Assembly (NCBI GenBank): GCA_038203615.1
Contig: JBBRDU010000001.1
Span: 74,851-138,850, forward strand
DNA length: 64,000 nucleotides
DNA from: JBBRDU01 sp038203615
GTDB taxonomy: Bacteria > Verrucomicrobiota > Verrucomicrobiia > Chthoniobacterales > UBA10450
Direction of reading: 5' to 3'
Within the stretch, counting starts at the first letter, position 1; each line of letters opens with the position of its first letter. Below are positions 25,614 through 34,487 of the stretch, in pieces. A program made the position numbers and the translations under genes. The notes beneath the pieces are model-generated. The model made no database searches and had not been told where the DNA came from. It saw only the letters and a program-made list of their open reading frames with translations.

Positions 25614-26450
25614 TCAGGGCACAGCGTCCAGAACGATCCGCTCGGCGTGAGCGTAAATATTGAACGAAGGCGGCCGCAGGAAGCCAACCAGGGTTTGGCC
25701 GCTTTCCCGGGCGAAATTCATGGCCAGGGTGGAAGGCGCTGAGACGGAAGCCACCACCGGAATCCCCGCCGCCAGTGCTTTCTGCATAATTTCAAGAGAA
25801 GCACGGCCGCTCACCAGAAGAACGTGTCGATGCAGGGGCAAACATCCGTCCAAAAACGCCCGGCCCACCACTTTGTCGACCGCATTATGGCGCCCGATGT
25901 CTTCCCGGACGGATTGCGGCGTTCCGGCAAAATCAAAAATACCGGCGGCGTGAATCCCGCCGGTCCGGGCGAAATCTCCCTGTGCTTGGCGCAACCGGGA
26001 AGGCAGGGTCAGCAGGGTGTCGATTTGAATACGCGCCTTGTCCGCTGGAGGAATAGCCGGGAAATTCTGACGAATGGCGGCGATGCTGCTTTTCCCGCAG
26101 AGACCGCAACTCGACGAGATGGTGCCGAAGCGTTTCGCGGAAGTCAGCTTCACTTTCACGCCGGCCGCCAGAGTCACGGTGATGATGTTGTCGCGATCGA
26201 TCTCTTCCGCCGGACGGGAGAATCCGGCGATCGCCTCAGGCGTGCGCACCAACCCTTCCGCCACGAGGAAACCAGCGGCCAGCTCCTCGTCGTGGCCGGG
26301 CGTGCGCATGGTCGTGGCCACAATCTTGCACCCAATGTGAATTTCGAGCGGCTCTTCGATCGTCAGATCGTCGCGGTGGAACTCGAATGAGCCGTCCTCC
26401 TTACGCCGGATGATTTGTCCGGCGCCGATTCCCTCCCGCGCTTCTTTCAT
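25614..26450 (-). CDS. fdhD: FdhD sulfurtransferase for formate-dehydrogenase-type enzymes
   Basis: A 278-residue FdhD protein, which carries sulfur from a desulfurase to the molybdenum cofactor of formate-dehydrogenase-type enzymes. The reactive Cys pair is Cys115 and Cys118 in SSCGLCGK, and the core segments RTPGHDEELAAGFLVAEG and VREDIGRHNAVDKVVG are present. The start ATG 26450 is used; an upstream GTG at 26477 would overlap the region before the divergent MOSC gene. It is convergent with the molybdoenzyme gene, its likely client, across a palindromic repeat. Confidence 0.93.
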   Translation of the reverse strand: MKEAREGIGAGQIIRRKEDGSFEFHRDDLTIEEPLEIHIGCKIVATTMRTPGHDEELAAGFLVAEGLVRTPEAIAGFSRPAEEIDRDNIITVTLAAGVKVKLTSAKRFGTISSSCGLCGKSSIAAIRQNFPAIPPADKARIQIDTLLTLPSRLRQAQGDFARTGGIHAAGIFDFAGTPQSVREDIGRHNAVDKVVGRAFLDGCLPLHRHVLLVSGRASLEIMQKALAAGIPVVASVSAPSTLAMNFARESGQTLVGFLRPPSFNIYAHAERIVLDAVP

Positions 26451-26503
26451 TGGTTTCTCAAGCCGTTCGTGACGCACGCCCCAGGGATGATATCATTCCA
26501 GTA

Positions 26504-26980
26504 GTGGAAATCCGTCATCTTTACATTTCCCCGGGCCATAATTTTTTCGGGCATCACGGAGGCGAGCCGGGGGACCATGCGGTCGTGGAGGTCCCGGCCA
26601 TCGCGTGCGTGGCCGGGCACGGCATCCGGGGCGATCGTTTTTTTGACCACAAAAAGGATTACAAGGGGCAGATCACATTTTTCTCGCTCGATGTCTTCGA
26701 GGCGCTGTGTCAGGCGCTCGACCTTACCGACCGGTGCCCTGCGCTGGTTCGGCGCAATGTCATGACGCGGCACGTCGATTTAAACGAGTTGATCGGGAAG
26801 GACTTTGAAGTGCAGGGGGTGCGTTTTCACGGCACCGAGGAATGCCGCCCCTGTTCCTGGATGGATCACGCCACTAAGCCCGGAGCGGAAGCATTCCTGA
26901 AAGGACGCGGCGGTTTGCGCGCCCGTATTCTGTCCGATGGCGAACTTCGCTCGACCGCGCCAGTTCCAGCCATTCGATGA
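26504..26980 (+). CDS. MOSC-domain protein
   Basis: About 158 residues forming a MOSC domain: IRHLYISPGHNFFGHHG, VAGHGIRGDRFFDH, VRRNVMTRHVDLNELIGKDF, ECRPCSWMDHAT with the conserved Cys, and GGLRARILSDGEL. MOSC domains bind sulfurated molybdenum cofactor. GTG 26504 is chosen because the similarity begins there. It diverges from fdhD across 53 bases that must contain both promoters, and its stop overlaps mobA by four bases. Confidence 0.82.
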   Translation: MEIRHLYISPGHNFFGHHGGEPGDHAVVEVPAIACVAGHGIRGDRFFDHKKDYKGQITFFSLDVFEALCQALDLTDRCPALVRRNVMTRHVDLNELIGKDFEVQGVRFHGTEECRPCSWMDHATKPGAEAFLKGRGGLRARILSDGELRSTAPVPAIR

Positions 26981-27540
26981 ATCTCAGTGCGGTCCTGCTG
27001 ACCGGAGGCGAGTCGCGCCGCATGGGCCGGGACAAGGCGACTCTTTTATGGAAGGGCCGTCCGCTCTGGCAGAATCAGCTTGATCTTCTGCGGAAATTGC
27101 ATCCTAACGAACTTCTGATCTCGGCGCGCGACGAGCCTGTCTGGCACCCGGCTGACACGGTGTTTGTGGCGGACCGGGTGCCATCGCGAGGACCGCTCAG
27201 TGGATTAAGCGCGACGCTCGCTCTCACGAAAAGCAACTACTTGCTGGCGCTGGCCATTGATCTGCCATTCATGCATGATAGCTACCTGCGTCTCCTGTGC
27301 GACCAGATCCAACCGGGCCGCGGGGTCCTTCCCATAATATCTGAGCGAGCCGAACCGCTGGCCGCGATTTACCCGGTCGAGGCGCGTCCTGAATTTGAGG
27401 CGGCGCTGCAGAGCGAAGACTTCTCGCTTCGATCCGTCACCCGCGAACTGATTCAAGCCGGCAAACTGACGGTGGTGCGCGTCTCGCAAAACGACGCCGG
27501 ATTATTCCGGAATATAAATGAGCCGGGCGACGTCGAGTAA
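26977..27540 (+). CDS. mobA: molybdenum cofactor guanylyltransferase
   Basis: A 187-residue nucleotidyltransferase. LLTGGESRRMGRDKATLLWKG (residues 7-27) is the GTP-binding signature, and LAIDLPFMHDSYL provides the metal-binding Asp. MobA attaches GMP to molybdopterin to make the bis-MGD cofactor used by the upstream FdhF-like enzyme. ATGA overlap with the MOSC gene shows coupling. Confidence 0.9.
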   Translation: MNLSAVLLTGGESRRMGRDKATLLWKGRPLWQNQLDLLRKLHPNELLISARDEPVWHPADTVFVADRVPSRGPLSGLSATLALTKSNYLLALAIDLPFMHDSYLRLLCDQIQPGRGVLPIISERAEPLAAIYPVEARPEFEAALQSEDFSLRSVTRELIQAGKLTVVRVSQNDAGLFRNINEPGDVE

Positions 27541-27550
27541 CTACGTACGC

Positions 27551-27784
27551 TTAGGCTGCGGAAGCGACGGGTGGCTTGATCGATTCTGTCAGCGTTACCC
27601 CGGAGGAATCGGCCAGGGCCGCCGGCGGTTGTGGAACGATTTTCCAGAAGCAGGCGCTGTGACTCTCCCAGTCCGCCAGAAGTTTGGCGGCTAGATCACT
27701 GTTCGTCTTCTGAAAATGTTCCTGCACGAGTTTCTGGACGGTGGTCGGATCGCCGGTCATGAGAGTGACGCGACTCTTGTCACC
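27551..27784 (-). pseudogene. probable 3' remnant of glutamate synthase large subunit
   Basis: A minus-strand ORF with ATG at 27760 gives 69 residues, and the same frame continues upstream a little (SAGDKSRVTL). The pattern LVQEHFQKTNSDLAAKLLAD, W, FWKIVP resembles the extreme C-terminus of GltB (LI..H...TGS..A..LL..W....F.KV.P). Further upstream in the frame there is no GltB-like sequence, so if the match is right this is a fragment about 80 codons long. It could alternatively be a small intact gene. Confidence 0.4.
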
Positions 27785-27891
27785 AGCGGAAAGTGGGGCT
27801 TGAGTCCGCCTGGGCAGCCGGTCGTGGCTCGAAAAAATGGGCGGCCGGATGGCGCTTCGCGGCGCAGGCCTCGGAGCAGAGGAGGCCCCGA

Positions 27892-28575
27892 TCAGGTCAC
27901 GCCCTGCGTCTGGCTCCAGCGTGCCGCGTAGGAAATTAATTCGGCCGCGCTGTGGATGCTCAGTTTTTGGCGGATGTGCGATCGATACACTTCGATCGTT
28001 TTCGGGCTCAGGTGCAGGGTCTCCCCAATTTCCTTCATGGTTTTTCCCTGGCCGATGAGTTGAAACACTTCCAGTTCGCGGTCGCTCAGGCCACCCAGCG
28101 GTGAATCCATGGTTTTGCGACCGGAAAATGTTTCCAAGAGAAGCCCCGTCATTTTTTCGCTGACTGCAATTTCACCGCGCAGGACCCGACGCATGGCCTC
28201 GATCAACCTGTCGCCGCCTTCCTGCTTTCGAATGTAGCCTCGTCCACCAGCGCGCAGGACCCGGTCCGCGTACAAGGATTCGTCGTGCATGGACATGACG
28301 AGGATGCGCAATTCCGGATGTTGCGCGCGCGCGTCCTTGATAAATTCGATGCCGTTTTTTCCGGGCAGAGTGATATCGACAATGACCAGATCGGGCTTCA
28401 GCTTGTTGACCGCTTCGAGGCCTTCGTTGGCGGTGGTGGCGGTCCCGCAGACGTCGAGGTCCGTTTCGTGTTTAATGATTTCAGCCACGCCTTCGCGCAC
28501 CATGACGTGATCGTCGATGATGAGGATCCGGCTTTTGGGGGGCGCGGGAGTGGATGAGCGGGAGGTTTTTTTCAC
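27892..28575 (-). CDS. NarL/FixJ-type response regulator
   Basis: A 227-residue two-component regulator. The receiver domain has the acidic pair in LIIDDH (residues 19-23), phospho-acceptor Asp67 in LVIVDITLPG, and a Lys in GYIRKQEGG. The C-terminal LuxR-type helix-turn-helix (LSDRELEVFQLIGQGKTMKEIGETLHLSPKTIEVYRSHI) binds DNA. GTG 28575 overlaps the kinase stop (GTGA), which decides the start and shows translational coupling to the sensor. Confidence 0.9.
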   Translation of the reverse strand: MKKTSRSSTPAPPKSRILIIDDHVMVREGVAEIIKHETDLDVCGTATTANEGLEAVNKLKPDLVIVDITLPGKNGIEFIKDARAQHPELRILVMSMHDESLYADRVLRAGGRGYIRKQEGGDRLIEAMRRVLRGEIAVSEKMTGLLLETFSGRKTMDSPLGGLSDRELEVFQLIGQGKTMKEIGETLHLSPKTIEVYRSHIRQKLSIHSAAELISYAARWSQTQGVT

Positions 28576-30641
28576 AGGTGGGAGGGGAAGGTGCAAACGA
28601 TGGCGGTGCCTCGACCGAGCGCTGAGGTGACCTGCACATCGGCTTCAATCATTCCGGCACGATAGGCCATGGTGCGCAGGCCCATGCCCTCGGCGCTGCG
28701 CTGGACCTCCTGCGGAGCAAACCCGCAGCCATTGTCCTCGATGGTGAGGATGGTGTTGTCTCTGGCTTTTTCCAAGGAGACCATAATGAGAGAGGACTGT
28801 GCGTGTTTGAGAGCGTTGTTGATCGCTTCCTGGGTGATCCGATAGAGGTGCGTGGCCGCGATCGAATTGTTGATCGCAATCCCATCTGCACTTCGGAACG
28901 TGCATTTCACATTGAAGAGCGTGCTGATTCCTTGAGTTAACTCCTGCAGGGCCGAGACGAGGCCGTTGGCCTCCAAAGCAACCGGCGCCATTCCTCGCGC
29001 CAGCATGCGGGTGCGATCAATCGTTTCACTGACGGCCGCGCCAATTTTTTCCAGACGTTCCACCACGCCATCGCCCGAAGCGTGGCGTAGGCTCTTCTTA
29101 AGCGCATCACACGAAAAGCGAATCCCAGCCAGCCGTTGGCAAAGATCGTCATGCAGATCGTGCCCAATGCGGCGTTGTTCGTAATCGCCGATCTCGAGGA
29201 TTTCCTGTTCCAGCCGTTTGCGCGCGGTGATATCGCGCACCAGGCCAGTGAAGATACGTCGCGGGCCGAGATTGGTCGCGCTTACAGCCAGGTCCATGGG
29301 AAACTCCGTGCCGTCTTTGCGCCGCCCTCTCACCTCCCGACCGATGCCGATGATCCGGCGTTCGCCTGTCCTCTGGTAACGGTCGAGATAGCCGTCGTGT
29401 TCGGAACGATACGGCTCCGGCATGAGCATCGAAATGTTGCGGCCCACCACTTCATCGACCGCGTATCCGAAGATGCCCACGGCGGCGGGATTCATCGTCT
29501 CGACCAGTCCGCGGTCGTCAATCGTGATAATCCCGTCGACCGCCGTGTCCACAATCCCGCGTAAGCGGCCAGCCATGTCGCGCAACTCATGTTCAAACTG
29601 TATGCGCGAAATCGCGGTAGCAAGAATGTTCCCAACGGATTCGAGAAAGTGAAGGTCTTCCGCGGTGAAGGCGCGGAGCGTTTTCGTATCTCCGGCGAGC
29701 ACTCCAAAAGCGCGTCCCCGACCCTGAATCACCACGGCCATGCTGCTTGCCACGTGGTGGTCGCGCATGAAGTCCGGCAGGCGCAAGTGGCGGTCGCTCC
29801 GCACGTCCTCGATGATGATCGGCTGACTCAGTTGCAAGGCCCGGCCGGTGGCGGTTTCCTCGCCCACCTTCATCCGGGTAACGCCGACGTGACCAGGCTT
29901 CCAGCCCGCGCCGGAGCGGAGGAACGTGGTTTTTCCATCGGCCGATAATTCGAAGAGACTGCTGAAGTCGACTCCAATTTCTCGGGCCAGGATGTGCGTG
30001 GCGTCGTCGCAGACGGTCTGGATATTGGTGGCTTGAAGCGCGTCGAGGCTGAAGCGGGCTGCCACCGCCTGCTCGCGCAGCCGGCGTTCCAGTTGTTGCT
30101 CGTTCCATTTCGCATCCGTGATGTCGCGTGTGCTCTCGAGCACGCAAAGGCCTTTGCCGGACTGGGGAAAAAGTTGGAACCGTGCCGAAACCACGATCTC
30201 CTGGCCGGCCCGCGTGCGTTGCCGCAATTCGCCGCGCCAGGAGCCGCGCGAACGCAACTCGCGCTCGATCTCCGGCCACGGCACCGGGAACTGGGTCTGG
30301 AGCAGCTTTTGTGAGACGGCGCCCAGCGCCTCCTTCTCCTTGTAGCCGTAAAGCTCGGCTGCACCTTTGTTCCAAAACTCAACTCCACCCGGGTCGCGCC
30401 AGAGGAAAATGGCATCCTGGGAAATGTCGAGGATCTGCGCTTGCTGGAGCAGTCTTTTTGAATCGGACAATCCGGACGAAGCGCTTCCGGCCGTGACCTC
30501 CAGCGCGTGCTTCCTCGCCTTTTTTTTGGGCTGCCTGGGTGTTTGCTTCATCGATTGGCTGTCATCAAAATACGACGGATCATCGTCCAAGTCCTGTCCA
30601 AACCGCCGGCTTAGGCGAAGGGCCGGGTCATGATAATCCAT
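28572..30641 (-). CDS. sensor histidine kinase PAS-GAF-PAS, FixL-like heme PAS
   Basis: A 689-residue soluble histidine kinase with no membrane segment. Order: acidic N-terminus, PAS (about 65-180), GAF (about 200-345), second PAS (about 355-475), HisKA_3 with phospho-His497 (HDLHDDLCQRLAG), and HATPase with TIEDNGCGF. The second PAS has the FixL signature LMPEPYRSEHDGY...IIGIGR. His415 corresponds to the proximal heme ligand of FixL and Arg435 to its distal Arg, so oxygen or redox sensing is plausible. The overlapping NarL/FixJ-type regulator is its partner. ATG 30641 is used; 30551 is an alternative. Confidence 0.88.
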   Translation of the reverse strand: MDYHDPALRLSRRFGQDLDDDPSYFDDSQSMKQTPRQPKKKARKHALEVTAGSASSGLSDSKRLLQQAQILDISQDAIFLWRDPGGVEFWNKGAAELYGYKEKEALGAVSQKLLQTQFPVPWPEIERELRSRGSWRGELRQRTRAGQEIVVSARFQLFPQSGKGLCVLESTRDITDAKWNEQQLERRLREQAVAARFSLDALQATNIQTVCDDATHILAREIGVDFSSLFELSADGKTTFLRSGAGWKPGHVGVTRMKVGEETATGRALQLSQPIIIEDVRSDRHLRLPDFMRDHHVASSMAVVIQGRGRAFGVLAGDTKTLRAFTAEDLHFLESVGNILATAISRIQFEHELRDMAGRLRGIVDTAVDGIITIDDRGLVETMNPAAVGIFGYAVDEVVGRNISMLMPEPYRSEHDGYLDRYQRTGERRIIGIGREVRGRRKDGTEFPMDLAVSATNLGPRRIFTGLVRDITARKRLEQEILEIGDYEQRRIGHDLHDDLCQRLAGIRFSCDALKKSLRHASGDGVVERLEKIGAAVSETIDRTRMLARGMAPVALEANGLVSALQELTQGISTLFNVKCTFRSADGIAINNSIAATHLYRITQEAINNALKHAQSSLIMVSLEKARDNTILTIEDNGCGFAPQEVQRSAEGMGLRTMAYRAGMIEADVQVTSALGRGTAIVCTFPSHL

Positions 30642-30732
30642 GGAAAAAGAGGCTGTTTCGCGCGCAAGAAATGCTAACGAACTCGCAATTGCTGCACGGA
30701 CGACAAGGGGCGGGGACTGCTACGGTGGGGCC

Positions 30733-31242
30733 GTGACTAAAGCGGTTAGGAAGAGTACGCGATCGCGGACGAGCACTTCTCCGAGGAGCATTCTGGTCCC
30801 GATCGATTTCTCAGTGGCGTCAAAAAATGCGCTCCGTCACGCTCTGGATTTGTCCAGGAACGCCTCCCGCATCATCCTGCTGCACGTTATTGCTCCATCG
30901 GCGGAAGCCCACCGCGATGTCTCCGGTTTGGTCGATTCGGCCAGGAAGAGTCTCTATTTATTCGGAAAAAGCGAAGTTCTACTGCGGGATCGTTCCGTCC
31001 GGTCCCTCGTCCGGACAGGAACGCCTTTCCATGAGATTTTGGCGGCGGCCAAGGAGAACAAGGTGGAACTCATCGTTCTGGCCGTGCATGACCTGGCGCC
31101 GTTGGGGGGATTAGCCCTGGGGCATACGGTCGATCGTGTTTCACGTTATGCTCCGTGTCCGGTCATGCTTGTGAGGGAGGATGGCGCGGATCGTGTCCGG
31201 ATGAAGGCTTCGACCAAGGCCGTTTTTCCTTCTCATGCTTAA
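30733..31242 (+). CDS. universal stress protein, single domain
   Basis: A 169-residue UspA-fold protein (SILVPIDFSVASKNALRHALDLS, IILLHVIAP, VELIVLAVHD, YAPCPVMLVRE). The C-terminal glycine loop is less canonical than in its neighbours (LALGHTVDRV instead of GxxG...GS), so ATP binding is uncertain. GTG 30733 is preceded by GGTGGGG at 5 bases; an ATG at 30640 overlapping the kinase start would add 31 unconserved residues. It diverges from the kinase-regulator operon. Confidence 0.8.
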   Translation: MTKAVRKSTRSRTSTSPRSILVPIDFSVASKNALRHALDLSRNASRIILLHVIAPSAEAHRDVSGLVDSARKSLYLFGKSEVLLRDRSVRSLVRTGTPFHEILAAAKENKVELIVLAVHDLAPLGGLALGHTVDRVSRYAPCPVMLVREDGADRVRMKASTKAVFPSHA

Positions 31243-31260
31243 GGGCTGCGCCCTGTGTGG

Positions 31261-31280
31261 CGTAAGGGATTTCCCTTACG
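31261..31280. promoter_or_regulatory. 20-bp palindrome upstream of the PocR-AraC gene
   Basis: A perfect inverted repeat, CGTAAGGGA-TT-TCCCTTACG, lies 80 bp before the PocR-AraC start and 19 bp after the UspA stop. It is flanked by CCTGTGTGG (31252-31260) and CCACAGG (31296-31302), a second, looser inverted pair. It could be an operator for the adjacent regulators or an RNA hairpin; no T-run follows. Confidence 0.45.
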
Positions 31281-31359
31281 GCCCATCAGGGTGATCCACA
31301 GGCGCGATCGAGGGATTGTCCCAATTGTTAGGGAATGCGCGTCAGGAGACAAGTAAGGC

Positions 31360-32292
31360 ATGCAAACTACCACCGCTTGCCCGAAGGAAGTTGATCCCAA
31401 CAGCGACAAGAAGCTGGTCGAAGCGTTGGCCAACTCAAAAGTCTATCGGCAATATGAACGCACCTTTAGCGAAGCCACCGGTTTGCCGCTGGCGCTGCGC
31501 CCGGTCCAATTCTTCGGACTGCCCTTCCAGGGAAAGAAAAATGAAAACGCTTTCTGCGCGTTCCTGGCGGGCGAGAAGGGGGCGTGTTCGCTCTGCCTGC
31601 AAACGCAAGGCCGCTGCGCCAGTAATCCCGGGGAACGACCCCGCACCCTGCAATGTCCGTTTGGTTTGACTGAGACGATGGTGCCCGTTCGAGTGGGTGA
31701 ACGCGTCATCGGTTTCCTCGCCACGGGCCAGGTTTTCACCCGGTCGCCCAAGCTGTCTCTTTATCATGAGGGCATTTGTCGGCTGTTCGCGAAAGGCTCG
31801 GTGGCGGAGAGGAAGGCTTCTCAGCTGTGGAAGCAAACGCCTTTCATGGCGCTATCCCGTTACGAAGCGACCGTCCAACTGCTTGGCTTTTTCGCCAAAC
31901 AACTTTCCACTCTGAGCAATCAGATCGTGATGGAGCAGGCCAACGCCGAGCCCCCGGTCATTGCGCGGGCGCGGGAGTACATCGCGCAAAACAAGACCGG
32001 GTCTCTTTCCCTGGGCGCGGTGGCCAAGGCGGCGGGCGCCAGTGTCTTCCACTTTTGCAAGCTGTTCCGGAAATCGACCGGCCTTAAATTTACGGATTAT
32101 GTCGCGCGCGCCCGGCTGGAAGACGCGCGGACGCGCCTGGCCAATCCCAACATGCGAATCAGCGAGATCGCCTACGACGTGGGCTTTCAATCGCTGACTC
32201 AGTTCAACCGGACATTCCAAAGAATCTTTGGTCAGGCCCCGGGGGAGTATCGCACAAAACTCTCTGCCAATGGCGCGGCCCTGGCCACCTGA
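31360..32292 (+). CDS. PocR-domain AraC-family transcriptional regulator
   Basis: A 310-residue regulator. Residues about 25-185 are a PocR ligand-binding domain with its cysteine-rich core (NAFCAFLAGEKGACSLCLQT, then CASN and LQCPFGLTETMVPV). Residues 205-300 are an AraC double helix-turn-helix (LSLGAVAKAAGASVFHFCKLFRKSTGLKF; ISEIAYDVGFQSLTQFNRTFQ). PocR domains are thought to bind small hydrocarbon derivatives. It lies between universal stress protein genes, and only 27 bases separate it from the next. A degraded relative is at 53779. Confidence 0.87.
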   Translation: MQTTTACPKEVDPNSDKKLVEALANSKVYRQYERTFSEATGLPLALRPVQFFGLPFQGKKNENAFCAFLAGEKGACSLCLQTQGRCASNPGERPRTLQCPFGLTETMVPVRVGERVIGFLATGQVFTRSPKLSLYHEGICRLFAKGSVAERKASQLWKQTPFMALSRYEATVQLLGFFAKQLSTLSNQIVMEQANAEPPVIARAREYIAQNKTGSLSLGAVAKAAGASVFHFCKLFRKSTGLKFTDYVARARLEDARTRLANPNMRISEIAYDVGFQSLTQFNRTFQRIFGQAPGEYRTKLSANGAALAT

Positions 32293-32319
32293 TAACTTGA
32301 ACAAACTGCATCGCACATT

Positions 32320-33462
32320 ATGAAAAATCTCCATATCCAAAACATTCTCGTCCCGATCGATTTTTCGGAAATGTCGATCCGGTCCGTTTCGACTGCGAAA
32401 CATCTGGCCCGGCGGTTTGGGTCGGTCGTGCATCTCGTCCATCTGCACGAATTTTATTACCCGGCCGGTTTTCTCGCGCCGGCGGCGCCGGTTTCCCTCG
32501 CACCCGTCAAGTATCTGGAGGCGGCTCTTGGCGTGGCGGAGCAGCGTCTCCGTGCCCTGGCCCGGGAACATGGATTGACCGGCACTTGCCAGGCCGAGAT
32601 CGGCGGCCCTGTTTTCGATGTGATTTGTGGCATCGCCCGGCAAATCCCGGCCGATTTAGTCGTCGCCGCCACGCACGGTCACACGGGCTTGAAGCATGTC
32701 TTGCTCGGCAGTACCGCCGAGAGGCTCGTCCAGCATTCGCCTTGCCCGGTCTGGGTCGACCGGCAGAGAAAGCCGAAAACGACCAAACGGGCCGAAGCCG
32801 GCTTCTGCGGGATCGACACCATTCTCGTGCCGATCGATTTTTCGCGCTGCTCATCGGCTGGGCTCGAGTATGCGATCCAATTCGCCGACCGGGTCGCGGC
32901 AAAAATCGTTCTCCTCCACGTGGTCGACTTTGGCCCGTCACTGACTGCGGACGGTTACGCCATGTATGATCTTACCAAGTACCAGGACATGGCCCGGGCC
33001 GACGCGGAGCGTCAAATGAGCCAGTTTGTGCAGGCGACAAAATTCGGCGGCGTAAAATTCAAAGCGGAAATCGTCGTCGCCCCTTCCGTCACCGGGATCT
33101 GCGAAATGGCTAAACGCGAGAAAGCCGATCTCATCATTACGGCAACGCACGGGCGAACCGGTCTTAAACACGTGCTCATTGGCAGTACCGCCGAAGTGGT
33201 GGTGCGTCATGCGCCCTGCCCGGTCTTGGTGGTGCCGTCTCATCCGGAAGTCAGGATGGCTCATCTTACTGGCCGATCCGCCACGGCAAAAGTCGCCGGA
33301 AAACGAACGGGACCCGGGTCTGCGCGCGCCATTTTTAGCGGCGCGGCGGGAAAGCGATCCCTCCGAAAAGTGGCCGGGCAACCTTTTCCCGAGCGTCGTC
33401 GGACAAATAAATTCCGCGAATCGCACGTCTCGTTGGTCCGCTCGGGCGCGCCGTCACACTAA
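32320..33462 (+). CDS. tandem universal stress protein
   Basis: A 380-residue protein with two UspA domains: residues 5-147 (ILVPIDFSEMSIRSV to CPVWV) and 164-308 (ILVPIDFSRCSSAGL to CPVLVVPS). Both have the ATP-type loop (ATHGHTGLKHVLLGS and ATHGRTGLKHVLIGS). The last 70 residues are a basic, Ser/Arg-rich tail without a domain. It follows the PocR-AraC gene closely and is followed 12 bases later by another tandem UspA gene. Confidence 0.87.
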   Translation: MKNLHIQNILVPIDFSEMSIRSVSTAKHLARRFGSVVHLVHLHEFYYPAGFLAPAAPVSLAPVKYLEAALGVAEQRLRALAREHGLTGTCQAEIGGPVFDVICGIARQIPADLVVAATHGHTGLKHVLLGSTAERLVQHSPCPVWVDRQRKPKTTKRAEAGFCGIDTILVPIDFSRCSSAGLEYAIQFADRVAAKIVLLHVVDFGPSLTADGYAMYDLTKYQDMARADAERQMSQFVQATKFGGVKFKAEIVVAPSVTGICEMAKREKADLIITATHGRTGLKHVLIGSTAEVVVRHAPCPVLVVPSHPEVRMAHLTGRSATAKVAGKRTGPGSARAIFSGAAGKRSLRKVAGQPFPERRRTNKFRESHVSLVRSGAPSH

Positions 33463-33474
33463 ACCTACTCCCTT

Positions 33475-34482
33475 ATGACGAATTATCTGGCCTCTTCGCC
33501 CGAGACGGTGACAACCCGGATTCACACTCTTTCGTCCATCTCCAGCCGGGTCACTGCCCTGCAAATCCGGACCATCCTGGTGCCAATGGATTTTTCACGC
33601 GAGTCGCTCCGCGTATTGGAATACGCGATCGTCCTGGCCCGGAAATTTGGAGCGACCATCCATGTCCTCCATGTGCGGCCATCGAAGGAAGCGTCGGCCA
33701 TGGAGCGTGCGGATAAGATGATGCTCAACTATCCCGATACGATTGATTTTTTGCAGGACCGACTGGCCGATGTGCAGCGGAAGCACAACGTGAAGTTTTC
33801 GCCGGATCATTGTCATGTCTCTTCGGGCCGGCCCTTCGAGGAGATTTGCAAACTGGCTCGCGAGATTGACGCGGATGTCATTGCCCTACCGACGCGCGGG
33901 CACGCCGGCCTTAAGCGCGTCGTGCTGGGCAGCACGGCTGAGCGCGTCATCCGGTATGCGCCCTGCCCGGTCCTCATCCCACGGGGAAAAATCTACAAGG
34001 CCGCCCTGGCCGGTCTGGGCGCTCGCTCGGATCTCAATATTCGTAAGATCCTGGTGCCGGTCGATTTCTCCGCCAGCTCCGCAGAGGGTGTGCGCTATGC
34101 CATTTTCCTGGCCGCGAAATACAAAGCCGCGCTCCACCTTTTTCACGCGGTCTATCCGCACGCTGATCTGGTCGCGCAGGATCGGATGTCGGGCAATCTA
34201 TTGTCCGTTCTGGAAGCGGCGCAACTGTCCGCCCGGCGCGATATGAAAGGACTCAAACGCCGCTACGTCCCGAAAGGGATGGCCTGCGAAATGGAGATTC
34301 GAACGGGCTACCCGATTGATCAGATCTGCGCGCAAAGCGGCGGCCCCGGAGTTGATCTGGCCGTCATCTCGACCCACGGCCGCACCGGCTTTCGACACGC
34401 CTTGATCGGCAGCGTGGCCGAGCACGTAGCCCGTTACGCCGAGTGCCCGGTCATGGTCGTCCCGAGCAAGCCGCGAACCTGA
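33475..34482 (+). CDS. tandem universal stress protein
   Basis: A 335-residue protein with two UspA domains: about 30-170 (ILVPMDFSRESLRVL ... PTRGHAGLKRVVLGS ... CPVLI) and 187-330 (ILVPVDFSASSAEGV ... STHGRTGFRHALIGS ... CPVMVVPS). Nucleotide loops are present in both. The arrangement of three UspA genes with a redox-type kinase suggests a response to energy or oxygen limitation. The next gene starts 5 bases after its stop. Confidence 0.87.
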   Translation: MTNYLASSPETVTTRIHTLSSISSRVTALQIRTILVPMDFSRESLRVLEYAIVLARKFGATIHVLHVRPSKEASAMERADKMMLNYPDTIDFLQDRLADVQRKHNVKFSPDHCHVSSGRPFEEICKLAREIDADVIALPTRGHAGLKRVVLGSTAERVIRYAPCPVLIPRGKIYKAALAGLGARSDLNIRKILVPVDFSASSAEGVRYAIFLAAKYKAALHLFHAVYPHADLVAQDRMSGNLLSVLEAAQLSARRDMKGLKRRYVPKGMACEMEIRTGYPIDQICAQSGGPGVDLAVISTHGRTGFRHALIGSVAEHVARYAECPVMVVPSKPRT

Positions 34483-34487
34483 ATTTC

